Assembly: GCA_021820965.1 (NCBI GenBank)
Contig: JAKACZ010000003.1
Location: 103,297-167,296 of the forward strand
DNA: 64,000 bases
Source of the DNA: Bacillota bacterium
GTDB taxonomy: Bacteria > Bacillota > Sulfobacillia > Sulfobacillales > Sulfobacillaceae
Direction: 5' to 3'
Under the pieces are notes generated by a model. The model ran no database searches. It was not told the origin of the DNA and saw nothing but the letters and a program-made list of their open reading frames with translations. Both the position numbers and the translations under genes were made by a program. Positions 9,472 to 18,730 of this stretch are shown piece by piece (the stretch's first letter is position 1; every line of letters begins with the position of its first letter).

Positions 9472-10679
9472 AGGTTCACGGAGCCAAAAATGCTGCCTTG
9501 CCGATAATGGCCGCCTCAGTACTCGCCTCTGGGCCTGTCGAACTAAAGGACGTGCCGAAGCTCAGAGACGTGGACGTGATGATCCAGGTTTTGCAATCCC
9601 TGGGAGCTTCGGTTAAGTGGTCGGGTCCGTCCCTCATCATCGATCCGTCCGACATTCATCAATATGTGATACCTGAGGAACTCATGATGAAAATGCGGGC
9701 ATCGATTTTTGTCATTGGACCGTTATTGGCAAAGCTTGGTCACGCGGTCGCCATCCAGCCGGGTGGCTGCTCCATCGGCGACCGCCCTATTGACATCCAC
9801 ATTTACGGATTCAGCCAACTGGGCGCGAAGGTTGCCGAGACCGACCAAGGTACACGTCTTGATGGACCTAGGCTACGGGCGGGGACGGTGCACCTTAGCT
9901 ATCCCTCGGTGGGAGCGACCGAAAATCTGATGATGGCGGCCGCGCTGATTCCCGGTGAAACCCGCATACGTAACGCCGCCATGGAGCCCGAAATTGTGGA
10001 TTTGGCACAATTTCTGGAGAAGATGGGCGCCGTGGTGCGTGGGGCCGGCACCCCTGATATTCGCGTCATTGGGAAAACCGAGCTGAAAGGCACCTCCCAC
10101 ACCGTGATTCCCGATCGCATCGAGGCGGCGACCTACATGTTAGCAACGGCGGCCACGGCTGGGCACGTGATGCTGGAAAATTGCATTATCGAGCATTTGC
10201 CGGGGTTAACCGGGCGTCTGCGCGATTTAGGCGTGGAGCTTACCGAACGGGAGGGCGACCGGGTTGAAGTACAGGCTCCGAACGCCTATCCGACAACGCC
10301 GGTATCCTTGCACACGGGACCGTACCCGGGCTTTGCCACTGACATGCAGGCGCAGTTTATGGCCTTTTTGCTCAAGGTGCCTGGGGTTCATATTATTTCC
10401 GAGCGGGTGTTTGAGAACCGTCTGGGCCACGCCCGCGAGCTGAGGCGAATGGGGGCGCAGATTATGGCTGACCAGCGAATAGCCCTCATTTACGGCGGCA
10501 GGCCGCTGCACCCCTCTACCGTCCGCGCGCTGGATCTTCGAGCCGGCGCCGCGCTCGTGATCGCGGGGCTGATGACCGAGGGTGAAACCGTCATCAGTGA
10601 CCGCGACGTGATTGAGCGAGGTTATCAGGATCTGGATTTGCAATTAGCTGAGCTGGGGGCGGACATTACGGGGCGCTAG
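9423..10679 (+). CDS. murA: UDP-N-acetylglucosamine 1-carboxyvinyltransferase MurA
   Basis: 418 residues. First committed step of peptidoglycan synthesis: enolpyruvyl transfer from PEP to UDP-GlcNAc. The N-terminal GAKNAALPIMAASVL contains the substrate-binding Lys-Asn pair, and the catalytic cysteine is in PGGCSIGDRPIDIH, so fosfomycin sensitivity would be expected. The C-terminal end has the DLRAGAALVIAGLMTEGE motif. I chose the ATG at 9423 because GGGAGGAG lies upstream and the protein then starts like known MurA; the longer frame reading inside murB is not family-like. It fills the slot where divIB/ftsQ follows murB in Bacillus. Confidence 0.95.
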   Translation: MGEFVVRGGRRLEGTLKVHGAKNAALPIMAASVLASGPVELKDVPKLRDVDVMIQVLQSLGASVKWSGPSLIIDPSDIHQYVIPEELMMKMRASIFVIGPLLAKLGHAVAIQPGGCSIGDRPIDIHIYGFSQLGAKVAETDQGTRLDGPRLRAGTVHLSYPSVGATENLMMAAALIPGETRIRNAAMEPEIVDLAQFLEKMGAVVRGAGTPDIRVIGKTELKGTSHTVIPDRIEAATYMLATAATAGHVMLENCIIEHLPGLTGRLRDLGVELTEREGDRVEVQAPNAYPTTPVSLHTGPYPGFATDMQAQFMAFLLKVPGVHIISERVFENRLGHARELRRMGAQIMADQRIALIYGGRPLHPSTVRALDLRAGAALVIAGLMTEGETVISDRDVIERGYQDLDLQLAELGADITGR

Positions 10680-10707
10680 TCATTATACTAGCCCAGGGGG
10701 GAATGAT

Positions 10708-11406
10708 ATGCGCGGGCGCTTTGTGACAGTGGTAAGCGCGATGGCGCTCATCGTTGGGTTTTTGATGACGCAGCAGATTCGCACGGTCGCATCGCTAAAC
10801 CGCACCGCCCAAGCCCGCGAGGCTCGTATGTTAGGCAATCTGCTAGCCCAGACTGATAAGGTCAACGTACGAATCCAGGCGCACATCGGAACGCTGAAAG
10901 CCCGTCTGGCTGCTTTGGGTCCCGGTCCTAACCCTGCGCGTGTGGCAAAGCAGTTAGGCCGCGTGCTACCGGCGGCGGACCTCACACAGGTCGACGGGGA
11001 AGGCGTGGCAGTGGCCATGCACGACGGTCCGCCTCACGTCTTCCCGGGGGAACCGGCTGCGTTGAGTTTGGTCCACGACCAGTACGTTCTGCGCGCCATC
11101 GCACTGATTTCTGCCGCGGGAGCTCGGGCTATTTCCATCAATGGCCAGCGCTATACCGCTACCACGTCGATCTATTGTGCCGGTCCCACTATTCGCATTA
11201 ATGGGGTGCCTTACGCGTCACCGTTTGTGATTCGGGCGGTTGGGCCCGCCCATGCGATGATGCACGCGTTGAAGTCGGATCCGGATATTGGCGGATGGTC
11301 GCAATTGGTATCCATCAAATTCCACACGGTTAAGCACCTGGAAATTCCTCCATATACCGGGTTTATTCAGTTTTCTTTGGCTAAACCTGTTAAGATAGGG
11401 GGGTAG
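10708..11406 (+). CDS. DUF881 (YlxW/YlxX-like) membrane-anchored protein
   Basis: 232 residues: an N-terminal membrane anchor (about 8-25), a helical stretch likely to be coiled coil (30-75), then a mixed alpha/beta domain. The central part (VLRAIALISAAGARAISINGQRY, then GPTIRINGVPY) matches the pattern of DUF881 proteins such as YlxW and YlxX, which lie between divIB and sbp in B. subtilis. Function is not known; co-location with division genes suggests an envelope role. No POTRA/FtsQ domain is visible, so this is not a disguised ftsQ as far as I can see. Confidence 0.75.
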   Translation: MRGRFVTVVSAMALIVGFLMTQQIRTVASLNRTAQAREARMLGNLLAQTDKVNVRIQAHIGTLKARLAALGPGPNPARVAKQLGRVLPAADLTQVDGEGVAVAMHDGPPHVFPGEPAALSLVHDQYVLRAIALISAAGARAISINGQRYTATTSIYCAGPTIRINGVPYASPFVIRAVGPAHAMMHALKSDPDIGGWSQLVSIKFHTVKHLEIPPYTGFIQFSLAKPVKIGG

Positions 11407-11427
11407 CCGAGAAAGGGGAATCCCTCG

Positions 11428-11796
11428 TTGTGGATCGTGCTTGTTGGGCTGGCGATGGGGGTATTGATAGGCCTTTCGTTTCCCGATGTGCTGCCCGCCT
11501 CATTTGCGAACTATCTGTCTATCTCTCTCCTCGCGGCTTTGGATTCGGCGTTCGGGGGAATTCGCGCCAGCCTTGAGGGCCGATTTGTCCCCATGACGTT
11601 TGTCACCGGTTTGGTGTCCAATGCGGTGTTGGCAGCGGGATTGACATACTTGGGAAATAAGATGGGCGTTCCGCTGTTTGACGCGGCATTGTTTGCTTTT
11701 GGATTTCGCATCTTTCAAAACTTGGGCGCGATTCGCCATGATCTCATCGGCCGCTGGCAAAAGTCGCGGGTAAAATTGCGTCACGAGTCACTTTAA
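11428..11796 (+). CDS. sbp: Small basic protein Sbp (DUF1290)
   Basis: 122-residue membrane protein with about three hydrophobic segments (residues 1-16, 26-44, 53-90). The sequence LPASFANYLSISLLAALDSAFGGIRASLEG is the hallmark of the DUF1290/Sbp family, found directly upstream of ftsA in many Firmicutes. Function is unknown. The TTG start at 11428 gives a proper N-terminal membrane segment and has a purine-rich AGAAAGGGG upstream. Gene order DUF881-sbp-ftsA-ftsZ is conserved. Confidence 0.85.
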   Translation: MWIVLVGLAMGVLIGLSFPDVLPASFANYLSISLLAALDSAFGGIRASLEGRFVPMTFVTGLVSNAVLAAGLTYLGNKMGVPLFDAALFAFGFRIFQNLGAIRHDLIGRWQKSRVKLRHESL

Positions 11797-11856
11797 TGCA
11801 GGAAAAATAGGTTTCAAAGAGAAGTTCATGCACAAGACGTGCCTGGGAGGTGCCAA

Positions 11857-13053
11857 ATGGCCAAGCGTCCGCTAATTTTGGCTGTTGACGTGGGAACTAC
11901 GAAGGTGTCCGCCTTGGTCGGGGAGGCCCATCCCGAAGGGGAACTGACGGTGTTGGGGGTTGCCGCGACGCCGGTCGTCGGTATGCGGCGCGGGTTAGTG
12001 TTCGAGGTCGAGCGGGTGGCCTTGGCGATTCGAGATGCGGTGAACCGGGCCAACAGTATGGCTGGAACCGACTTGAATCAGGCCGCCGTTGCCGTCAACG
12101 GCGATCATTTGGCCATTGTCCCGGGACAAGCCCGTGTAAACATCAAAACGGGCACGGTTCGGCCTGAGGACGTCGAACATGCGACCCACAAAGCGGCACA
12201 GGTCTCCCTGGATGGAGACCGAGAGACGGTGCAGGTAATCCGCCGCGGGCTGGCAGTGGATGGATTCCGTGGCGTGGTGGATCCGGTCGGGATGGTGGCT
12301 CATGAAATGGATGCGGAGGTATTCGTGGTGACCGGGCTGGCGACGGTGATTCGCAATATTCGCCGCGTGGCCACTATGGCGGGTCTTAATCCGGTGCTGT
12401 TGATCCCGGCCCCGCGGGCATCAGCCGATGCCGTCCTGGCGGATGACGAAAAGCAAATCGGCGTGGTGCATCTGGATGTCGGCGGAGGAACCACCGGAAT
12501 CACGGTGTATCGCGGCGGCCACATCCAATATCTGGGCGTCGTGCCCATTGGCGGGGAATCGGTGACGTCGGACCTCAGTGTGGGACTGGGCGTTGTGGGT
12601 ACGCAGGCAGAACGGCTGAAATTGGAGTATGCTGCCGTGGGTTCTGAGCGCGAAGGCACCCTCGAAGTGCGAGCCGTGAGCGGTCAATCGGTAAAAGAAA
12701 TTCCGGTAAAGGAACTCGAAGAGATTGTCCGAGCTCGCATTGACGAGTGGGCTAGTATGGTGGAAAGCCATTTAAGCCGCATTGAGTGGCCTAAGGGCCC
12801 GGCGGCGGGCGTGGTCATGACTGGCGGCGGCTCACTCTTGAAAGGACTCTCATCGTTCTTGCAAACCCGATGGGGCTGGCCGGTGCGCCCCGGTGTGCCA
12901 ATCGGTCTGGCTGGCCTGTCGGACCTGTCTAAGAGTCCTGGCTACTCTGTGGTGGTGGGGGTGGCCCGCGACTCGCGTCTTTTCGGATTGAGACCGGAGG
13001 CAGACTCACCGTGGCGGAAACTGGCGCAATTGTGGTTTACTCTGTGGAGCTAA
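11857..13053 (+). CDS. ftsA: Cell division protein FtsA
   Basis: 398-residue actin-like ATPase that tethers FtsZ to the membrane. The phosphate-1 motif AVDVGTTKVSALVGE opens the protein, followed by the 1C domain (VAVNGDHLAIV), phosphate-2 (VVHLDVGGGTTGITVYRGG) and the adenosine motif VVMTGGGSLLKGL. The C-terminus ends WRKLAQLWFTLWS, an amphipathic membrane-targeting helix typical of FtsA. The ATG at 11857 follows GGGAGGT by six bases. ftsZ begins 61 bases downstream. Confidence 0.92.
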   Translation: MAKRPLILAVDVGTTKVSALVGEAHPEGELTVLGVAATPVVGMRRGLVFEVERVALAIRDAVNRANSMAGTDLNQAAVAVNGDHLAIVPGQARVNIKTGTVRPEDVEHATHKAAQVSLDGDRETVQVIRRGLAVDGFRGVVDPVGMVAHEMDAEVFVVTGLATVIRNIRRVATMAGLNPVLLIPAPRASADAVLADDEKQIGVVHLDVGGGTTGITVYRGGHIQYLGVVPIGGESVTSDLSVGLGVVGTQAERLKLEYAAVGSEREGTLEVRAVSGQSVKEIPVKELEEIVRARIDEWASMVESHLSRIEWPKGPAAGVVMTGGGSLLKGLSSFLQTRWGWPVRPGVPIGLAGLSDLSKSPGYSVVVGVARDSRLFGLRPEADSPWRKLAQLWFTLWS

Positions 13054-13114
13054 GAGGGGTAGCGAAAGGCTTTTGGGATTTGATTGAAGGAACCCAGAAC
13101 GGGGAGGAAACAGG

Positions 13115-14173
13115 ATGCTAGATTTCGACCAGGCGGCAGAGAACTTTGCGGTAATTAAAGTGGTGGGCGTCGGCGGAGGTGGCACCAACGCCGTCAACCG
13201 CATGATTGAGGCGGGGCTTAAGGGCGTGGAATTCATTGCCTTAAACACCGATGCCCAGGCGTTGGCCTTGTCCATGGCGCCAATGCGGCTTCAGGTAGGC
13301 AGCAAGCTGACTAAGGGACTGGGGGCGGGAGCCAACCCCGAAATCGGGCAAAAGGCTGCGGAAGAAAGTCGTGAACAGGTGGGAGACGCCTTAAAGGGCG
13401 CTGATATGGTATTTATTACGGCAGGCATGGGCGGCGGCACCGGAACCGGCGCTGCGCCGGTAGTGGCTGAAGTGGCCAAAGAGGTCGGGGCTTTGGCGGT
13501 CGGTGTCGTCACCAAGCCCTTTACCTTTGAAGGACGGCGCCGCCAAACTTTTGCGGAAAAAGGGACGGCCAACCTAAAGTCAAAAGTCGATACCCTTATT
13601 ACCATTCCCAACGACCGGCTTCTGCAGGTCGTGGAAAAGAAAACATCGATCGTTGAGGCCTTCCGTATCGCCGACGACGTACTGCGCCAAGGAGTTCAGG
13701 GTATTTCCGATTTGATAGCGGTGCCGGGACTGATTAATCTCGACTTTGCCGACGTCAAGACCATTATGTCGGAAATGGGCTCGGCTCTTATGGGGGTCGG
13801 CGTCAGTCAGGGAGAAAACCGAGCGGCCTCAGCCGCCAAGGCGGCGATTTCCAGCCCCTTGCTGGAGACCAGCATCGATGGAGCCCGGGGCGTTTTACTC
13901 AACATTACCGGCGGCAGCGACTTGGCCTTGTTCGAAGTCAATGAGGCGGCGGAAATTGTGATCCAAGCCGCCGATCCGGAAGCGAACATTATCTTTGGTG
14001 CGGTGATTGACGAGGGCCTTCGCGACGAGGTGCGTGTCACCGTCATTGCTACGGGATTTACCGGCGAACGGCATCGCCGCCCGGATGCGGAGGTGCAGCA
14101 CGAAGAGGTGGAGATCAAGCCGTTTTCCAACGACGACCTGGACATTCCGGCCTTTCTGCGCCGTCGTTCCTAA
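13115..14173 (+). CDS. ftsZ: Cell division protein FtsZ
   Basis: 352-residue tubulin-like GTPase that forms the Z ring. The tubulin signature [20 protein letters not shown], the N-terminal [16 protein letters not shown] and the T7-loop region [11 protein letters not shown] are intact. After the GTPase core comes a short variable linker and the conserved C-terminal peptide [12 protein letters not shown], which binds FtsA and SepF; both partners are encoded in this window. The start follows GGGGAGGAAACAGG. It appears to end the division operon. Confidence 0.97.
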   Translation: MLDFDQAAENFAVIKVVGVGGGGTNAVNRMIEAGLKGVEFIALNTDAQALALSMAPMRLQVGSKLTKGLGAGANPEIGQKAAEESREQVGDALKGADMVFITAGMGGGTGTGAAPVVAEVAKEVGALAVGVVTKPFTFEGRRRQTFAEKGTANLKSKVDTLITIPNDRLLQVVEKKTSIVEAFRIADDVLRQGVQGISDLIAVPGLINLDFADVKTIMSEMGSALMGVGVSQGENRAASAAKAAISSPLLETSIDGARGVLLNITGGSDLALFEVNEAAEIVIQAADPEANIIFGAVIDEGLRDEVRVTVIATGFTGERHRRPDAEVQHEEVEIKPFSNDDLDIPAFLRRRS

Positions 14174-14452
14174 GGTATATACCCGGAAAAAAGAACTAGA
14201 AAAAGGTTACGAATGTCTTCTTGCTAGCGCGTGATGAAATATTCACGACGGGGATGTCGGGTCCCGCAGTGAGGAATGATGGCGGAGACTTGGCCACACG
14301 GGAGGAGCCGATGTGTAGCAGGTGTTTGGCAAGGTTATTGTCGTCAATTTGTGACAACCAAAACCTTCCCGTGTAACAGGCTTGAGAGCGTCAATCTGCA
14401 ATCAGCGGGGCAACCGACGGGCACTAGTGAGCCGTCCGCAAAGCGCCGCTAG

Positions 14453-14475
14453 CCGGTCATCCGTGACCGGATTTT
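14453..14475 (+). terminator. Candidate terminator downstream of ftsZ
   Basis: Perfect 7-bp stem CCGGTCA / TGACCGG with a 4-base loop (TCCG) followed by ATTTT. It lies 280 bases after the ftsZ stop. The 14174-14452 stretch before it holds no gene I can support. Confidence 0.55.
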
Positions 14476-14498
14476 AGAAATTATGGGCGGCATCCGGC

Positions 14499-14705
14499 TT
14501 AGGGTGCTGGCACGATGGCTCGATCCGCTGCTTTCCATGCCATGCGGCGTAGGTTTTCGGTGATTTTCCGCTGGCCCTTCAGGGTCAGCCCGCCAAGCCG
14601 GTGTTCCGTAGGCTCGCCCTTATACACGGGACCGCGCCCATTCCCATCCTGCGGATACTGCGCCTTCTTATGCGGCAGCCAAGAGCAGGCAGAAAGGTTC
14701 GCATG
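14499..14705 (-). pseudogene. Unrecognised open fragment next to the TnpB-like relic
   Basis: A stop-free minus-strand frame of about 65 codons ending TAA at 14499-14501, too short and start-less to be called as a gene. It reads ...YKGEPTEHRLGGLTLKGQRK and then ITENLRRMAWKAADRA. Its composition looks protein-like, with no ribosome-binding site visible. It may belong to the same dead mobile element as the next feature. I do not recognise the family. Confidence 0.25.
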
Positions 14706-14750
14706 TTTTAACGTCTTATCATGATGACGCGATATATTTTACATCCTGCG

Positions 14751-15685
14751 TCACCGTCCTTTCCAGGCGAAAGACTTGGCCTTCACCTGCGGTGATCTTG
14801 CATCAGTGTTGCCAGGCCTTGGGAACATCCTCCCGGCGGGCTTTCCCGGGACTCCCGTCGGAGCCCGGGACTTTGAGTCCCCCCGCCGTCGAATCACCAA
14901 GGCTGCGGTGTGATGGACACCGATGCCATACTGGGGTTGATACTTAAATCGTCCGATGAATGAGGTATAGGGGGGGGTGACTTTACGGATTTCGAGGCCT
15001 TCCCGTAGCGCCTCGCGCTCAATGGCCATCAGTAAGGCCCGCTAAGTAAACTGGTGGGTGACCCGGTTAAAGGTGGCGCTCACATCGCGGTCGTGGATGA
15101 ACCGCAAGTCTTCCACCACCAGTCCCGCTCCGCGGACCTGCGCCCACCGTACCGTCTCAACTGCGAGGTGCCCCACCAACGCGTCGCGTTGGGTCGACCG
15201 GGCATCGTAGAGACGTGGGTCGCCCCGGGTCGCGAACGCTTGAGGATTGCCGTCCGGCAACACGTGACAGAGGTCCAAACAGGTGCTATTGGTATCCACG
15301 CCCATCCAGTCCTGGCGAGGATCGGTCTGGATGGGCGCGGCGGCTTCTTCGACGGTAATCCGCACCTGATACCGACCTTGCCGTCGGAGAATTTCCACCT
15401 GATACGGATCGGCGAGCACGCGGCGGAGCAAGCCTGCATAATCGCACCCGTTGATCTGCCCGGTTTTCTTGGACACCTTGCGCGCAAGAGGGGAATTGCC
15501 AGTTTCTCATACCGGCGGACTTTGGCGTCGGGTTTGCCTTGCCCGGTTTGAGGCGATCCCCCGAGATTTCTAACAGCCAATGGTTGGTGCCTTCCCGCAC
15601 GCGCAAGAGAGGATTGCGCTGTTTGGTGCTATCACCCCACGCTGACAGCCGACCATTCCAGCTCTCATCGTAGGCTTCTCGCCAC
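14751..15685 (-). pseudogene. Decayed TnpB-like (IS200/IS605 accessory) gene
   Basis: Pieces of one TnpB-like protein are spread over all three minus frames: WREAYDESWNGRLSAWGDST near 15670, RRYEKLAIPLLRAR near 15510, then GRYQVRITVEEAAAP, WMGVDTNSTCLDLC and GAGLVVEDLRFIHD from 15476 down. An in-frame TAG at 15042-15044 cuts the last frame, after which the same frame continues into VTPPYTSFIGRFKYQPQYG. The D of GVDTN and the E of VVEDL fit the RuvC-like acidic residues of TnpB. At least two frameshifts and one stop make it inactive. It interrupts the usual ftsZ-spoIIGA neighbourhood. Limits are approximate. Confidence 0.75.
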
Positions 15686-15834
15686 GTCTTCTATGGTTCC
15701 GAACCAACAACCGCTAGAAGTATATCGTCAGTATCGTCATAGACAAAATTGTCAATTTCGGCCGGCCTTGCTGCTGGATTGACGCTCCGGGCTGACATCG
15801 AATCTTAAAATCCGAGACCAGGTATGGTGTGAGA

Positions 15835-15861
15835 GGGCGGCGTGGTGGCCGCCCCTTTTTT
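15835..15861 (+). terminator. Rho-independent terminator upstream of spoIIGA
   Basis: Stem GGGCGGC / GCCGCCC with a GTGGTG loop, followed by CTTTTTT. It insulates spoIIGA from transcription entering from the left and its T-run overlaps a Spo0A-box-like sequence. Confidence 0.8.
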
Positions 15862-15926
15862 GTCGGGAAGTTTCTTTCAGTGCCCACCCTTGATTGACAG
15901 AGTTTTTCGGCCCTCCTTCCTACAAT
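15859..15926 (+). promoter_or_regulatory. Candidate Spo0A-dependent spoIIG promoter
   Basis: A consensus -35 TTGACA (15894-15899) and a near-consensus -10 TACAAT (15921-15926) are separated by 21 bases. Sigma-A promoters with such long spacers are known for spoIIG and spoIIE of Bacillus, where Spo0A makes them usable. A Spo0A-box-like TTTGTCGGG (consensus TTTGTCGAA) lies at 15859-15867, about 27 bases before the -35. The first gene, spoIIGA, starts 82 bases after the -10. The assignment is by pattern and context. Confidence 0.6.
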
Positions 15927-16007
15927 GACGGTGTCGCAAGACATACCGTGCTCCCTGCTCCCATAACGTATCTTGACGAGGGAAAACGTCATAGGAGGGC
16001 TGATGAC

Positions 16008-16886
16008 ATGGTCAGTGGTATTACGACCCTCTCGTACAGTCTCGAAATGGACTGGGCGCTGATGTGGTTGACCGCGAAGTTTTTAGGCCATCGCACCACC
16101 TGCCTTCGACTAACGCTGGCGTCTATCATTGGAGTTCTACCCACCCTATGGGTATTGCTCGCCGAGAACCTTTATGCAGTTCCCTGGGAATTAGGACTGG
16201 TCTGGCCGATTTTCATGCTGTTGGTAGTTTTCCCGGAACTCTCCCGTCGCTTTTGGTTGAAGGCGTATGTTCTCTTCTTGGCGCTCTCGCTGGTGGCTGG
16301 CGGAGCACTGACGGCCGGCCTGAATTGGTTGAATCTCCTGCTCCCGCACTTTCCGGCACTAGACTTCGCCATGTTGCTGCCGGTGTTGTTAGTGGCGGCC
16401 GGATACTGGCTTCCCAAAACTCGGGTTCGCCAGTTGGTGGGCCGGGAGTCTTATGGCGAGGTATCCCTTGAGGTAGCCGGCCAAGCCCTGACCATGCCGG
16501 TGCTTTGGGACTCCGGCAATCAGCTGACCGACCCGCTTCTACATCGACCGGTGGTCATTGTGGAAATGTCCCGTGCGTATGAATGGCTGCCTGAAACGCT
16601 GATGCCTTGGATTTTGGCCGTGCAGCAAAATCGTGAGCCCGGGCCCGTGCCGGAGGAATGGCGCGGGCGGGTGGGCGTAGTTAGTTTTCGCACATTGGCT
16701 GGCGATGGACGGCTGCCGGTCATTGCGGTGGACCGAGCGTTAGGATTTTACGCCGATGTGTGGTATCCCATGGTGCCGGTGATGGTGGGCTTGTCGCAAG
16801 AGCATGTCGCGTCGGACCGAAGTTATGCGGCTTTGGCAACGCCCAAAAGTTTAATCCGATATCCGCACGAAAGGGTGGGAGCATGA
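16008..16886 (+). CDS. spoIIGA: Sigma-E processing peptidase SpoIIGA
   Basis: 292 residues. Membrane aspartic protease that cleaves pro-sigma-E in the mother cell after a SpoIIR signal from the forespore. The N-terminal half has five hydrophobic segments; the C-terminal half holds [13 protein letters not shown], the D-S-G aspartic protease motif (about residues 169-173). The ATG at 16008 is nine bases after GGAGG; the longer upstream frame would start inside the promoter. Its stop overlaps the sigE start (ATGA), matching the spoIIGA-sigE operon of Bacillus. Confidence 0.85.
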   Translation: MVSGITTLSYSLEMDWALMWLTAKFLGHRTTCLRLTLASIIGVLPTLWVLLAENLYAVPWELGLVWPIFMLLVVFPELSRRFWLKAYVLFLALSLVAGGALTAGLNWLNLLLPHFPALDFAMLLPVLLVAAGYWLPKTRVRQLVGRESYGEVSLEVAGQALTMPVLWDSGNQLTDPLLHRPVVIVEMSRAYEWLPETLMPWILAVQQNREPGPVPEEWRGRVGVVSFRTLAGDGRLPVIAVDRALGFYADVWYPMVPVMVGLSQEHVASDRSYAALATPKSLIRYPHERVGA

Positions 16887-17629
16887 TCGAAACCGGAAGT
16901 CTGGTGTGGGATTCGCAATATTCCTGGTGGCAGCGACTGGGGCAGTCACTTAAAGAGTTGTTGGGCGCCACCGACTTATCGGATGTCCATTACGTGGGGT
17001 CCAGTGAAGCCCTGCCGCCTCCTCTCACCACCGACGAAGAAGCAACCCTCTTAGTCCATTTGTCGGCCGGTGAGGTGAGCGCACGCTCCACGTTAATTGA
17101 GCGCAATCTACGCTTAGTCGTCTACATTGCCCGCAAATTCGAAAATACCGGCGTGGGCATCGAGGATTTGGTGTCAATCGGAACTATTGGGCTGATTAAG
17201 GCCGTCAACACCTTCAACGTGGAGAAGAAGATAAAGCTGGCCACCTATGCCTCTAAATGCATCGAAAACGAAATCCTGATGTACCTGCGCCGCAATTCTC
17301 GCATCCGCTCGGAAGTTTCGCTTGACGAACCTCTCAACGTCGATTGGGACGGCAACGAACTTTTGCTGTCGGATGTTATGGGCACTGAAACCGACCTCAT
17401 CTCAAAGCCGCTGGAAGAAGAGGTCGACCGCGTCCTCTTAAAGCGCGCCCTGTCCAAGTTATCCGCCCGCGAAAAGCGTATCATGGAGCTCCGCTTTGGC
17501 CTGATGGACGGTCTTGAGCGCACCCAAAAGGAAGTGGCCGATTCACTCGGCATTAGCCAATCTTATATTTCACGTCTGGAAAAGCGCATTATCAAGCGGC
17601 TGCGGCGTGAATTTCGCCGGATGGAATAG
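16883..17629 (+). CDS. sigE: RNA polymerase sigma-E precursor (pro-sigma-E)
   Basis: 248 residues. Early mother-cell sporulation sigma factor. Region 2 reads [22 protein letters not shown] and [20 protein letters not shown], and region 4 ends in the helix-turn-helix [23 protein letters not shown] roughly 45-residue extension precedes region 2, including [10 protein letters not shown], close to the known SpoIIGA cleavage region of pro-sigma-E. It overlaps spoIIGA by four bases. sigG normally follows at once; here a 1.1-kb block intervenes. Confidence 0.95.
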   Translation: MIETGSLVWDSQYSWWQRLGQSLKELLGATDLSDVHYVGSSEALPPPLTTDEEATLLVHLSAGEVSARSTLIERNLRLVVYIARKFENTGVGIEDLVSIGTIGLIKAVNTFNVEKKIKLATYASKCIENEILMYLRRNSRIRSEVSLDEPLNVDWDGNELLLSDVMGTETDLISKPLEEEVDRVLLKRALSKLSAREKRIMELRFGLMDGLERTQKEVADSLGISQSYISRLEKRIIKRLRREFRRME

Positions 17630-17699
17630 CCGATACGCCCTAAGCCTTTAGATCTGGGAAGGTGGTCGACCACTGTCGGCCGCCTTCCTCGGTTGACCG

Positions 17700-18648
17700 G
17701 GAGTTTAGAGCAGGCCGACCTCTTGCGAGGCCAGCTCCTTGATGAACGGTGCGTGCCGATTTCCCGCACACCGTTTTACGCTACGTACTCTCTCGAACAA
17801 TCGCATGTCATGTTCGAGCCTCTCCTCGCGCGCAGAACTCTCTGGGCAGTGTTTCTCAGTGGAGGCTTACCCATTATCATGCCTGCGTCTGACTCAACGG
17901 TTCTGTAACGACGCCCGCCTTCACTTCGCCCGAAGTTGTGGTTTTCGGTCGGCTGCTCTACGATGCCGGCGCTCTGACTGCTCTTGGTACACGGTCCACG
18001 TCGGATCCCCTTATAGGAGACCAAGAGATCTCGATGGGTTCCGCACACTGGCTACGATGTGCCTGTCTCACCCTCCACGTGATGACCCGCATGCCCCGTT
18101 GTCGTGGCCGACAGTCGGAGGGAATCCCCGCCGAGCGTGATCGTCATGGCTGGGTCGGGACCGGTCCGGGATCTCGTTCACGTTTACCGGAACCGCGCCT
18201 TTACCGGCCTGGTATATAACGTGTGGCGCACTCTGCGTTGCGCTGAAGGGCCCGAGGATAGGATCTTAACACCTCCAAAAAGAGCCGACGATGATGAAAA
18301 AGCGTTCAATCTCAGAACGGCATGCGTGGCGGACTGCGGGCATTCACACTGTCGCCCGCGTGAGTTCCGACACAAAAAACGTCCCGATTTTACCCGATCC
18401 GGTGGGTCTTCACCTGTTCAAAACCGTGCCACTCGTTTGTGGGAAGTCCCCTTGGAGCCCTGCATAGTTCCCTGATTGCCAGTTTCCGCCATAGTCATCA
18501 CAAAAGAGGATTAAGTGGTCGAGGCCTCATGACGAAGTCGATTTCGCGCGGTCATATGGTTTCGGCGCTGATCAGATTGTCCCGGGGATGATGGAGCCTC
18601 CGATCCACGGGCGAGTACGGGCTTAAGGTGAGCACCGGGGCGCCTTTG
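17700..18648 (-). other. Gene-free block between sigE and sigG with possible group II intron remains
   Basis: No supportable gene in this stretch. On the minus strand a 34-base segment (17744-17777) folds into a hairpin with a central GAAA and a two-base bulge on the 3' arm; its middle GTGTGCGGGAAATC and GCACGCAC arms closely resemble domain V of bacterial group II introns. Just after it, at 17708-17737, comes a second hairpin (GAGC / GCTC, inner CCTC / GAGG) placed where domain VI would be. The usual AGC triad at the domain V base is not seen and no reverse transcriptase is readable, so at best it is a dead fragment. Confidence 0.35.
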
Positions 18649-18677
18649 GTATAGCCTTCTCCAGTTCTGGTGATACT
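18649..18677 (+). promoter_or_regulatory. Sigma-F/sigma-G type promoter for sigG-spoIIR
   Basis: GTATA (18649-18653), exactly 15 bases, then GGTGATACT (18669-18677). This fits the forespore sigma-F consensus (GTATA, 15 bases, GGnnAnAnT), and sigma-G recognises a related sequence. It ends 53 bases before the sigG ATG. In B. subtilis sigG is transcribed by sigma-F and amplified by sigma-G, so position and content agree. Confidence 0.75.
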
Positions 18678-18730
18678 TTGTCCGAGGTATCTGTCACTAG
18701 ACGGGGCACCCCGGGAGGTCACTCAGCACG

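Noticed and set aside
17776-18048. 90-codon minus-strand frame in the sigE-sigG gap as a reverse transcriptase
   Set aside because: Looked for the YADD box and maturase motifs of group II intron proteins; none is present.
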